Assembly (NCBI GenBank): GCA_934597345.1
Contig: CAKTRJ010000007.1
Span: forward strand, 4,033-68,032
Reading direction: 5' to 3'
Origin: an uncultured Oscillospiraceae bacterium
GTDB taxonomy: Bacteria; Bacillota; Clostridia; Oscillospirales; Oscillospiraceae
DNA: 64,000 bases
Under the pieces are notes generated by a model, which saw only the letters and a program-made list of their open reading frames with translations, was not told the origin of the DNA and did not search any database. Numbering within the stretch: the stretch's first letter is position 1; every line of letters begins with the position of its first letter. Shown in pieces: positions 50,724 to 58,753 of the stretch. Both the position numbers and the translations under genes were made by a program.

Positions 50724-51956
50724 TCATTCCACTTCCGTGCCGGGCATCTGCACGGCGGTGCCGCCGTCCAGGCCGAAATCGTCAGCCACAGTGGAGGTAT
50801 CCCGCTTCAGCATGGTCTCCATGACGCGGATATCGCTGTCGATGTCCATGGCAGCGTCCCGGTACAGCTCATCCAGCTGGTGCTCGAACCCGGCAATGAT
50901 GTTGTCCATGGTCTCCTGGATGCGGGCCTTGGCCTGATCCAGATTCTGGCCGCTGATGCCCGCCTCCTCAAAGTCGGCGTAGCTGTCCAGCAGCTTCTGT
51001 GTGGTGGGCAGGTAATAGTTCAGGAAGGTGCTGGCCTTGGCTTTCTTGGCGGGCTCCTCCTGAATGACCTTAAAGATCTGGCAGGTGATGGTCTCCAGCC
51101 GGTCGATCTTGGCGCTGAGCACCGGATCGTCAATGCGGTCGTTGGCCCGGCGGATGGCCTCCAGCGTCCCCTCGTCACCCTGGGCCTCCGGCACGGCGGC
51201 GGACTGCGCCGTCTGCCTGGCGCTGGCGGCGCGGTGCTCGGCAAAGTAGGCGTTGGCCGCATCCTGCGAGCGGAACAGCATGTCGTTGCCCCGGTCCAGA
51301 TAGGCGTCGGGGCCCCACATGCCCTTTTCCACCATGACCTCCAGATCCCGCTCGGCCTTGCTCTCCCCCACGTCGGCGGCTTTCATCAGATGAGCCAGCG
51401 GGATAGCGTCCCGTTGACCGGCGCAGGCCAGATACTTAGCGTAGCGGCGCATCCTGCGGCTCATGATGGCGCCGCCGCTCAGCAGGGCAAGGCCGCCCGC
51501 CAGCAATCCCGTAGGATAGAACAGCTGCCGCAGGAAGTACCACCACTCGTGATAATTGACGGCATAGCTCAGGTCATTGTAAACCGCACTCATCATGGCC
51601 GCGACGCCCAGCGCCGCCAGAGCGATGCCGATGAATTTCAGCGCTCTGGCCCCTTTCGCGGAGGGCTGCGGCGTCTGCGTGACCTTCTTGACAGCGCCGG
51701 TCTTTTGCTGCGGTGTCTTCTGGGCCGTTGTCTGCTTCTGCTCCTCCGCCTTCGCGCGGATGTGGGCCGCCGTGGCAGAGGCCGCCTTTTTGAGCTTCTG
51801 CGGGTTGTCGGTCAGCTTTTTGATCAGCAGGATCAGACCCACCGGCCACGCCACCAGGAACATAATGCCGATCAGCAGCCACGCGCCGAAGTCATTGCCG
51901 TTTTTACCGCCGCGGTTGGGCTGCCGCTGCGGCTTGTAGTCCTCATGATAGTCCAT
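50724..51956 (-). CDS. XpaC-family (5-bromo-4-chloroindolyl phosphate hydrolysis) membrane protein
   Basis: 410 residues from ATG 51956. A charged N-terminus, a membrane segment near residues 25-47, a basic Lys/Gln-rich linker, two membrane segments near 105-155, a winged-helix-like part (ACAGQRDAIPLAHLMKAADV), and a long helical XpaC domain (about 250-390). Despite the name, the family's real function is unknown; in Bacillus relatives it adjoins tellurite-resistance-like genes. Start overlaps the DUF896 stop (TAATG). Confidence 0.72.
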   Translation of the reverse strand: MDYHEDYKPQRQPNRGGKNGNDFGAWLLIGIMFLVAWPVGLILLIKKLTDNPQKLKKAASATAAHIRAKAEEQKQTTAQKTPQQKTGAVKKVTQTPQPSAKGARALKFIGIALAALGVAAMMSAVYNDLSYAVNYHEWWYFLRQLFYPTGLLAGGLALLSGGAIMSRRMRRYAKYLACAGQRDAIPLAHLMKAADVGESKAERDLEVMVEKGMWGPDAYLDRGNDMLFRSQDAANAYFAEHRAASARQTAQSAAVPEAQGDEGTLEAIRRANDRIDDPVLSAKIDRLETITCQIFKVIQEEPAKKAKASTFLNYYLPTTQKLLDSYADFEEAGISGQNLDQAKARIQETMDNIIAGFEHQLDELYRDAAMDIDSDIRVMETMLKRDTSTVADDFGLDGGTAVQMPGTEVE

Positions 51957-52165
51957 TATTTCTCCCCCCTGGGTTTCAGCTTCCGCTTGTTGCCCTTCTC
52001 GTCCACGATCCATGTGTTTTCCAGATGGCTGCGCAGGCTGCCCAGAATGGCCTCCTTATACTCCAGCCGCAAGGCCTCCCGCTCGGCCTCCTCCTCGACG
52101 GTCAGGCCGTCGGCCTTGGCCTTGCGGGCCAGCTCGTTGATGCGGTCAATTTTCTCCTGTTTCAT
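51956..52165 (-). CDS. DUF896 (YnzC-type) protein
   Basis: 69 residues. KIDRINELARKAKADGLTVEEEAEREALR is the DUF896 helical hairpin, with a basic tail. Bacillus YnzC is linked to the SOS region; molecular role unknown. Its ATG overlaps the ABC gene stop by 4 bases and its own stop overlaps the next start, so all three genes are tightly coupled. Confidence 0.88.
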   Translation of the reverse strand: MKQEKIDRINELARKAKADGLTVEEEAEREALRLEYKEAILGSLRSHLENTWIVDEKGNKRKLKPRGEK

Positions 52166-53916
52166 CGCAATTCCCCCAAATTCTGTGTATGATACAGCCG
52201 GGCGTAAGCGCCCTGCTTTTCCAATAATTCCTCATGACTGCCCTGCTCGGCGATGCGCCCCTCCTGCACCACCAGAATACGGTGGGCGCTGCGGATGGTG
52301 CTGAGCCGGTGGGCAATGATCAGCGTGGTGCGGCCCTTGGCCAGCATGTCAAGGGCATGCTGGATCTTCGCCTCGGTGACGCTGTCCAGCGCCGAGGTGG
52401 CCTCGTCCAGGATCAAAATGGGCGGGTCCTTCAAAAATACGCGGGCAATGGCCACACGCTGCTTCTGGCCGCCGGACAGCAGCGTGCCCCGCTCGCCCAC
52501 ATAGGTGTCGAACCCCTGGGGCATGGCCATGATGTCGTCGTAGATCTCGGCACGGCGGGCGGCGGCCTCTACCTCCCCGTCAGTGGCATCGGGACGGCCA
52601 TAGCGGATGTTCTCCCGCACGGTATCGGCAAACAGGAACACGTCCTGCTGCACCACGCCCACGGCCCGGCGCAGATCATCCAGCCGGATATGGCGCACAT
52701 CCACGCCGTCGATGTCGATCTCGCCCCCGGTCACGTCGTAGAATCGCGGGATCAGCTGGCAGAGGGTGGACTTTCCGCCGCCGGAGGGGCCGACCACCGC
52801 CACCGTCTCGCCCTGCGCCACATGCAGTGTCACATCGTGGAGCACCTCGTCCGCGCCGTCGTAGGTAAAGCTGACGTCCTTTACATCGATACTGCCCCGG
52901 ACGCTGGGCATGGCGCATGCGTCCTCCGCGTCGGCAATGGTGGGATCGGTGCCCATCAGCTCGATAAACCGGTGCAGGCCCGCGAAGCCGTTGGAAAACA
53001 TCTCGGCAAAGTTGGCCAGCTTTCGCACCGGCGTGATGAAGGTGGTGATATATAGGCTGAAGGTGATAAGGTCAACGTAGTCCATCCGGCCGCCCATCAT
53101 CAGCCAGCCGCCGCCGGCAATGACCGTCACGTTCAGCACCGTGACGAACAGCTCCATAGTGGCGTTGAAGCGCCCCATCTCCTTATGAAAGCCCCGCTTG
53201 GCGGTCTTGAAGGTCTCGTTGGCGCAGTCGAACCGCTGCTGCTGGATGGTCTCGTTGCCGAAGGCCTTCACCGTGCGGATGCCGCTGAGACCGGATTCGA
53301 TCTCGGCGTTGATGGCGCCGGTCTTCTGCTTGGCCGCCACGGAAGCGCGGCTCATGCCGCCCCGCAGCAGCATCAGTACCACCAGAAACACCGGAATGAT
53401 GGCCATGACGATCAGTGCCATGCGCCACTCGATACGGAACATCACCGCCAGCGCACCCACGATGGTGATGATGGAGATGGTCAGATCCTCCGGCCCGTGG
53501 TGGGCCAGCTCCGTCAGCTCGAAAAGATCGGTGGTCAGGCGGCTCATCAGCTGGCCGGTACGGTTGCGGTCATAGAAATCAAAGCCCAGCGTCTGCATAT
53601 GATGGAACAGATCCCGGCGGATATCCGCCTCCACCCGGATGCCGAAGGTATGGCCCCAGTAGGTGACGATATAGTAAAGCCCCGCCCGCAGCACAAAGGC
53701 CAGCGCCACGATGATCATCACCGTGAAAAACACACGGTAATTTTTCTCCGGCAGCCACTGGTACAGCGCCGCGCGGCTGATCAGCGGAAAGGCCAGATCC
53801 ACCATGGCGATCAGGATGGCGCAGCTGATATCCAGCGTAAACAGTTTCCAATGGGGCTTGAAATAGCTCAAGAAGATCCGCAGCGGACTGCGGGTACGGT
53901 AATCCTGTGTGGTCAT
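52162..53916 (-). CDS. ABC exporter (fused membrane and ATPase domains, homodimer type)
   Basis: 584 residues. Six membrane segments in about residues 20-300, then Walker A GPSGGGKST near 378, signature LLSGGQKQRVAIARV near 482, Walker B ILILDEATSALD near 504 and switch His in IAHRLSTI. All catalytic residues are intact, so it can work as a homodimer. Similar to MsbA/BmrA-type lipid or drug exporters. First gene of the leftward ABC-DUF896-XpaC operon. Confidence 0.93.
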   Translation of the reverse strand: MTTQDYRTRSPLRIFLSYFKPHWKLFTLDISCAILIAMVDLAFPLISRAALYQWLPEKNYRVFFTVMIIVALAFVLRAGLYYIVTYWGHTFGIRVEADIRRDLFHHMQTLGFDFYDRNRTGQLMSRLTTDLFELTELAHHGPEDLTISIITIVGALAVMFRIEWRMALIVMAIIPVFLVVLMLLRGGMSRASVAAKQKTGAINAEIESGLSGIRTVKAFGNETIQQQRFDCANETFKTAKRGFHKEMGRFNATMELFVTVLNVTVIAGGGWLMMGGRMDYVDLITFSLYITTFITPVRKLANFAEMFSNGFAGLHRFIELMGTDPTIADAEDACAMPSVRGSIDVKDVSFTYDGADEVLHDVTLHVAQGETVAVVGPSGGGKSTLCQLIPRFYDVTGGEIDIDGVDVRHIRLDDLRRAVGVVQQDVFLFADTVRENIRYGRPDATDGEVEAAARRAEIYDDIMAMPQGFDTYVGERGTLLSGGQKQRVAIARVFLKDPPILILDEATSALDSVTEAKIQHALDMLAKGRTTLIIAHRLSTIRSAHRILVVQEGRIAEQGSHEELLEKQGAYARLYHTQNLGELR

Positions 53917-54017
53917 ATATGATAGATTCCTTCTCTGTCGACAATTCTCCAGTTTTGATTATACCACAGGGCCTATGGTTTGACAAGGCGGGGGAAGAGA
54001 ATCAACAACGTGTACAA

Positions 54018-54240
54018 AAGCTTCGCAGAATTCGTCGCCCGCCATGGCGACGAACCTTTTGAATCGTTTTTCGCCGCGGCGTGTACGTGGCGAAAAACAC
54101 TCTGCGCGGAGAGAGTGTTCGTCCGTACACAATGTGTACGGACGAATGCGGGTCGGAGCGAAATCTTTTTTGATAAAAAGGGTGTACCCTTTTTATCAAA
54201 TGAAAGAAAAGCAGCGGCGCTGCCGCTGCTTTTCAAGGTC
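54018..54240. repeat. ~220-bp palindromic intergenic repeat, copy A
   Basis: Starts AAGCTTCGCAGAATTCGT and is a chain of hairpins: TTTTTCGCCGCGGCG/CGTGGCGAAAAA, GTCCGTACACA/TGTGTACGGAC, and TTGATAAAAAGGGT/ACCCTTTTTATCAA. A second copy lies at 62909. Fills the 334-base gap between the ABC and Ig-like genes; no gene inside. Confidence 0.75.
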
Positions 54241-54250
54241 GTATTCGTGG

Positions 54251-55189
54251 TCAGTTGACGCGGACAAGGATCTCCGCCGTGGCGCTGCCGATGGTGATGG
54301 TAACGGTGGCCGTACCGGAGCCCACACGCTCCAGCGTACCGTCAGAGGAGACCTTCACCACATTGGTGTTGGAGCTCTTCCATGTGGCGGTACCGGTCAC
54401 GCCCTCCAGCGTCAGCTCGCAGGGAGGATCGTTCTTATTGATGGTCATATCGAACTGACCGTCGGGATTCTTGCCCAGCTCCGTGCCGTACATGGTCTTG
54501 ATCTTCAGATTCTTCAGGGACGTGCTGGTGTTGGTATTGGTGTTCGTATTCGTATTGGTATTCGTGTTCGTGTTCGTATTGGTGTTCGTATTCGTGTTGG
54601 TGTTTGTATCCGTATTGGTGTCCGCCTTCTTCTGGACGGTGACGGCGCAGGCCGCGCTCTCGTCGCCGCAGGTAACGGTGATCATGGCCGTACCCTCGGC
54701 CACGGCGGTGACGGTGCCGTCGGTATCCACCTTGGCCACACCGGAGTCATTGGTGATCCAGCTGTAGCCTTCCTCAGCGCCGCCGGAGGCGGTCAGCTTT
54801 CCGGTTTCGCCGGGCGCCAGCAGCAGCGTGGTATGATCCAGCGCCAGCTCCTTGACAGTAGGCTCGTCAGTCGTTGTATCCGGCGGGGTGACAGGATCCT
54901 GCTGGACGGTGCCGGGGTTGGGATCGTTGGCCGGTTCCTGATTGCCGCCGAACCAGCCTTTCACCGTATCGCCGGCAAAGGCCCACACCAGAACGGCGAT
55001 CAGCAACACCACAACGACTACCAGAACAGGCCCCACGATGCTGGGCGCTTTTTTCTTCTGCTCCATCTGGCGATGGCCCCGCTTCTTTACCTTGCCGTTA
55101 TAATATTCCTCGTCTTCCGCGCAGAAAGGGCAACTCTTATAGCTGTCGGAGAACATTTCCCCGCATTTATTACACTTGATCAGACTCAT
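54251..55189 (-). CDS. Zinc-ribbon, single-pass membrane protein with two Ig-like (Big_2) domains
   Basis: 312 residues from ATG 55189. Order: zinc ribbon CNKCGEMF...CPFC (about 5-25), basic stretch, membrane segment (about 52-74), acidic Pro/Thr linker, first Big_2 domain (about 110-190; LAPGETGKLTASG, GTAMITVTCG), an Asn-Thr dipeptide linker (about 195-228), second Big_2 domain to the end (GTLERVGSGTATVTI). The ribbon stays inside and the Ig domains outside. Ligand unknown. ATG 55198 is rejected because GGAGG would be 2 bases away. Confidence 0.8.
   Translation of the reverse strand: MSLIKCNKCGEMFSDSYKSCPFCAEDEEYYNGKVKKRGHRQMEQKKKAPSIVGPVLVVVVVLLIAVLVWAFAGDTVKGWFGGNQEPANDPNPGTVQQDPVTPPDTTTDEPTVKELALDHTTLLLAPGETGKLTASGGAEEGYSWITNDSGVAKVDTDGTVTAVAEGTAMITVTCGDESAACAVTVQKKADTNTDTNTNTNTNTNTNTNTNTNTNTNTNTNTSTSLKNLKIKTMYGTELGKNPDGQFDMTINKNDPPCELTLEGVTGTATWKSSNTNVVKVSSDGTLERVGSGTATVTITIGSATAEILVRVN
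54530..54625 (-). repeat. Hexanucleotide tandem repeat encoding (Asn-Thr)n
   Basis: About 16 imperfect units of a GT(A/T)TTGGT/GTTCGT-like 6-mer pattern (plus strand) encoding alternating Asn and Thr. Slippage would change the length in steps of two residues without a frameshift. Confidence 0.75.
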
Positions 55190-55304
55190 GCTTTCCATTC
55201 CCTCCAAAGGACATACTCTTGATAATACTTAGCTATCATACCCCAAAAGCAATAGTCCCGTCAACTGAAAATGCTGGAAATTCATCATTTTTTTACATAT
55301 TTTC

Positions 55305-55333
55305 TTGCTTTTCACCTGTTGAGTTTCTATAAT
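55305..55333 (+). promoter_or_regulatory. Sigma-A promoter of udk
   Basis: TTGCTT (55305-55310), 17-base spacer, TATAAT (55328-55333), 30 bases before the ATG. Confidence 0.65.
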
Positions 55334-55363
55334 AAAGAGGAACAATACAAGGGAGGGACCCCT

Positions 55364-55978
55364 ATGAGCACCATCTTCATCGGCATCGCCGGCGGCACCG
55401 GCTCCGGCAAAACCACACTGACCGAGCATCTGGCCCAGCGCTTCGGCAATGACATCAGCGTGGTCCATCATGACAACTATTATAAGCGCCAGGACTGCTC
55501 CTTCGAGGAGCGGTGCCGCCAGAATTACGACCATCCCGACGCCTTTGACACCGACCTGATGATCGAACATCTGAAGGCTCTGAAGCGGGGCGAGACCATC
55601 TATTGCCCCGTGTACGACTACGCCATCCACAACCGCACCGAGGAGACGGTGGAGATCAAGCCCACCAAGGTGGTGATCGTGGAGGGCATCCTGATCTTCC
55701 AGAACAAGGCCCTGCGGGATCTGCTGGACATCAAGATCTTTGTGGAGACCGACGCCGACGTGCGCATCCTGCGCCGCGCCCTGCGGGACGTGGAGGAGCG
55801 GGGCCGCTCGCTGGAGTCGGTGGTGACCCAGTATCTCACCACCGTCAAGCCCATGCATGAGCAGTTCGTGGAACCCACCCGCAAGTATGCCGACATCATC
55901 GTGCTGGAGGGCGGCCACAATCTGGTGGCGCTGGACATGATCATGCAGCGCATCGCCAATCACATCGCGGAGAACTGA
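55364..55978 (+). CDS. udk: Uridine kinase
   Basis: 204 residues from ATG 55364 (GGGAGG upstream). P-loop GIAGGTGSGKTTL near residue 6, HHDNYYK near 38, YDHPDAFDTDL near 58, VIVEGILIF near 100 and RDVEERGRSLESV near 145 match the uridine/cytidine kinases. It phosphorylates uridine and cytidine with ATP or GTP for pyrimidine salvage. The next gene starts 5 bases after its stop. Confidence 0.94.
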   Translation: MSTIFIGIAGGTGSGKTTLTEHLAQRFGNDISVVHHDNYYKRQDCSFEERCRQNYDHPDAFDTDLMIEHLKALKRGETIYCPVYDYAIHNRTEETVEIKPTKVVIVEGILIFQNKALRDLLDIKIFVETDADVRILRRALRDVEERGRSLESVVTQYLTTVKPMHEQFVEPTRKYADIIVLEGGHNLVALDMIMQRIANHIAEN

Positions 55979-55983
55979 AACCT

Positions 55984-56727
55984 ATGCTGTTACCTATCCT
56001 TGGCACCCTTTCCCTGCTGGGCGTCGTGTATTTCCTGATGCCGCTGGCCATCGGCGTCCACCACATCGGCATGTACTGGCCGGCGGCGCTGCTGCTGCTG
56101 GCGGCGGCGCGGTGCTTCTTTCCCGGTTTCTTCCGCCACTTCCCCAAGTGGCTGAAGGCCGTCCTGATCTCCGGCGTCAGCGTGGTGCTGGCGGTGGCCA
56201 TCGCGGTGCTGACCGTCATGGGGCTGGCAGCGGCGGATCGTCCCACCAGCGATAACGCGCCGGGAACGGTGGTACTGCTGGGCTGTCAGGTCTACAACGG
56301 CAGGCCCAGCATGATGCTGCAAGGCCGCATCGAGGCCGCCTACGACTATCTGACGGCCCATCCGGACGCGGTCTGCGTCACCACCGGCGGACTGGACCGC
56401 ACCAGCGAAACGCTGACCGAGGGCGGCTGTGCCGCGCAGGTACTGACGGATATGGGCATCGCTCCGGAGCGGGTCTACGCCGAGGAGAAGTCCTTCGACA
56501 CCCGTGAGAATCTGCTGTTCGCCGCGGAGATCATCCGGGCAAACGGCCTTGACACCCATGTGGTCATCGCCAGCGACAACTTCCACCAGTACCGGGGCCA
56601 GCTGTTCGCCCGCGAGGCGGGGCTGGAAGCCCGGTCCGCCGGATGCTTCAGCCCGTGGTTCCTCGGCCCCGGCTACGCCTGCCGCGAGGTGGTGGGAATT
56701 CTGGCCACCTGGGCCGGAATCGCGTAA
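55984..56727 (+). CDS. YdcF/SanA-type (DUF218) membrane protein
   Basis: 247 residues. Three membrane segments in the first 85 residues, then the DUF218 domain: TVVLLGCQVYNGRPSMMLQGRIEAA, VTTGGLDRTSETLTEGGCAAQVL, SFDTRENLLFAAEII and ASDNFHQYR. In E. coli relatives (SanA, ElyC) the family affects envelope integrity; the reaction is unknown. Co-transcribed with udk and followed by a terminator. Confidence 0.88.
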   Translation: MLLPILGTLSLLGVVYFLMPLAIGVHHIGMYWPAALLLLAAARCFFPGFFRHFPKWLKAVLISGVSVVLAVAIAVLTVMGLAAADRPTSDNAPGTVVLLGCQVYNGRPSMMLQGRIEAAYDYLTAHPDAVCVTTGGLDRTSETLTEGGCAAQVLTDMGIAPERVYAEEKSFDTRENLLFAAEIIRANGLDTHVVIASDNFHQYRGQLFAREAGLEARSAGCFSPWFLGPGYACREVVGILATWAGIA

Positions 56728-56743
56728 GTAAATAATTGTTTAA

Positions 56744-56781
56744 AAAAGGATATCCGTGCCAAAAGGCACGGATATCCTTTT
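56744..56781. terminator. Terminator after the udk operon
   Basis: 17-bp perfect stem (56744-56760 with 56765-56781), AAAA loop, flanked by A- and T-runs. Confidence 0.9.
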
Positions 56782-56795
56782 ATTGCTGTAGGACA

Positions 56796-57006
56796 AAGGC
56801 TCCCCTTGTTGCAAGGGGAGCTGTCAACTACGGCGGCATAGCCGCCGAGATCGGGACTAAAAACATGCCACCGGCATGTTTTCTTAACGCCCCGACTGAG
56901 GGGATAAACCGTATTGGGACAATCCCTCCGTCAACGCTTCGCGTTGCCACCTCAGCTGTGCACGCCCCAGTGTGAGCACTGGGGTGCCTTTACACAAGGG
57001 AGGCTT
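56796..57006. repeat. 211-bp MITE-like element of nested hairpins
   Basis: Ends AAGGCTCCCCTTGTTGCAAG and, read inward from the right, AAGCCTCCCTTGTGTAAAGG. Internal hairpins: CGGCGG/CCGCCG, AAAACATGCC/GGCATGTTTT and CCCCAGTG/CACTGGGG. Shares the CTCCCTT...AGCTGTCA, ACTGAGGGG and CCCTCCGTC building blocks with the DUF559 element but has no gene. Confidence 0.65.
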
Positions 57007-57019
57007 AAATTGCTGCCCG

Positions 57020-57625
57020 TTACAGCTTCCCCAGCACCACTGGCTCTCCGATTTGGAGGGCATAGTGATAGATTCGGGCGCTGTCCTCGATGTACTGGGC
57101 GCGGGTGCGGGCCTCGTTCAGATCCCTGCCCACCGCCAGCACACCGTGATTGTTCAGCAGGCAGCCGCCCCGGCCATCCTTCAGGCAGGGCACCGCGTTC
57201 TCCCCCACGGCAAAGGTGCCGGGGGTGGCATATTCGGCGCAGCGGATGTCTCCGCCCAGGAACATCTGCGTCTCGATCAGCACGGCGGGGATGGGCTTAT
57301 GCACCACGGCAAAGGCCGTGGCATAGGGGGAATGGGTATGGAAGATGGCCTTATGCTCCGGATAGGCCCGATAGATGGCGGCGTGCATCCGCCACTCGCT
57401 GGAGGGCCGCAGCTCCCCCTCCAGCACATTGCCGTCCAGATCGCACCGGACGATATCCATAGGCCGCATCACCGTATAGCGCACTGAGGTAGGGGTGATC
57501 AGCATGGTGCCGTCCGCCAGCGCCACGCTGAGATTGCCGCTGGTGCCGGTGAACAGCCCCTCATGAAGGGATTCCAGGCACACATCCACCATTTCCTGCC
57601 GCAGCTCCTTGTGGGAATACTCCAT
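57020..57625 (-). CDS. Class II aldolase (deoxyribulose/methylthioribulose-phosphate aldolase type)
   Basis: 201 residues. Zinc ligands in FHTHSPYATAF near residue 95 and NNHGVLAVG near 158; Glu of SSEWRMHAAIY near 75 is the catalytic acid/base position. TGTSGNLS near 27 binds the phosphate. Family members cleave L-fuculose-1-phosphate or, in the DHAP shunt, 5-deoxyribulose- or methylthioribulose-1-phosphate to DHAP and an aldehyde. The MtnA, MtaD and PNP genes directly upstream strongly favour the latter role. Confidence 0.88.
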   Translation of the reverse strand: MEYSHKELRQEMVDVCLESLHEGLFTGTSGNLSVALADGTMLITPTSVRYTVMRPMDIVRCDLDGNVLEGELRPSSEWRMHAAIYRAYPEHKAIFHTHSPYATAFAVVHKPIPAVLIETQMFLGGDIRCAEYATPGTFAVGENAVPCLKDGRGGCLLNNHGVLAVGRDLNEARTRAQYIEDSARIYHYALQIGEPVVLGKL

Positions 57626-57665
57626 TTTATCGCCTCTTTCGATTATTAAACGATTGTTTTGTATC

Positions 57666-58733
57666 TCAGATCACCATTTCATAGGGGCCCAATTCGCTGA
57701 CTTCCAGATACTTTTGCAGCTCATAGGGGGAATAGATGCCCAGATCCGTCACCACGCCGGTGATCAGCTGGGGCGGCGTGATGTCGAAGGCGGGATAATA
57801 GCCCTTGACCCCGTCGGCGGCGGTCTTGACCCCCATAGCCTCCAGCGTATCCTGCGGATTCCGCATCTCGATGTGGACGGTGTCCACCGTGGGATGCCCC
57901 TTGTCGGGAATGCCGCTGATGTACACCGGCACGCCCAGATAGTTGGCGGCAATGGAGATCTGGAAGGTGCCCACCTTGTTGGCCACATAGCCGTCGCAGC
58001 AGATGGCGTCGGCGGCACAGGTAAACACATCCACATGCTCCCGCTGCATCACATAGGCGGGCATATTATCGGTGATGACCGTCACATCAAAGCCCATGTC
58101 GTGACACACGGTGGCCGTCAGCCGTGCGCCCTGAAAATAGGGGCGGGTCTCCGGGCAGAACAGCCGGATGGTCTTGCCCCGCTCCCGGCACTCCTTCAGC
58201 ATCATGGCAACGATGGTCTCACCGAAGCACTGGGTCATGACGGTGCCGTTGTCGGGGAACTTATCCACCAGATGCTTTGCCATCTGGCCCACCCGGTTAT
58301 AGCGGCGGTTATTGGTGGCCACGGTATAGTCCCGGATGGCCAGCGCCACATCCGGTACACCCTTTTCAATGGCGGCTCTGGCAGCCTCCAGGCAGCCGCC
58401 GCAGATCAGCTGCATCCGCCCCACCGTGGTGGGCCGGGCGTGGGATATGGTGTCCATGGCCCGCTCCAGATACGCCACCTGCTGTGCCGCCGCCATATGG
58501 CGGCACTGATAGGCCGCCAGCGCCATGCCCATGGCGGCGGCGGTAAAGGGGCCGGTGGACTGGGTCACCATGTCCCGCAGGGCCTGGGTCACCTCCTCAT
58601 AGGTGCGGCAAGTGACGAATTCCACTCTCCGGGGATACACCCGGCGATCCAATATCCGCACCTCGCCGCTGTCGTACCAGGCCACGTTTTCGTACTGCAT
58701 CATAAAGGCAAGGCCCTTGTCCGCTCTTTCCAT
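57666..58733 (-). CDS. mtnA: S-methyl-5-thioribose-1-phosphate isomerase family
   Basis: 355 residues from ATG 58733 (GGAGAGG upstream). Isomerises methylthioribose-1-phosphate (or 5-deoxyribose-1-phosphate) to the ribulose form. Family markers: HARPTTVGRMQLICGGC with the catalytic Cys position near residue 115, RPYFQGARLTA near 210, and the Asp/Asn region DAICCDGYVANKVGTFQISI near 240. eIF2B-alpha-like fold. Lies between MtaD and the aldolase, as the pathway order predicts. Confidence 0.87.
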   Translation of the reverse strand: MERADKGLAFMMQYENVAWYDSGEVRILDRRVYPRRVEFVTCRTYEEVTQALRDMVTQSTGPFTAAAMGMALAAYQCRHMAAAQQVAYLERAMDTISHARPTTVGRMQLICGGCLEAARAAIEKGVPDVALAIRDYTVATNNRRYNRVGQMAKHLVDKFPDNGTVMTQCFGETIVAMMLKECRERGKTIRLFCPETRPYFQGARLTATVCHDMGFDVTVITDNMPAYVMQREHVDVFTCAADAICCDGYVANKVGTFQISIAANYLGVPVYISGIPDKGHPTVDTVHIEMRNPQDTLEAMGVKTAADGVKGYYPAFDITPPQLITGVVTDLGIYSPYELQKYLEVSELGPYEMVI

Positions 58734-58753
58734 GCTACATCCTCTCCTATCTT

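Noticed and set aside
54471..54767. Plus-strand Val/Phe repeat protein opposite the Asn-Thr tract
   Set aside because: Mirror of the Asn-Thr repeat; the minus frame has domains on both sides.
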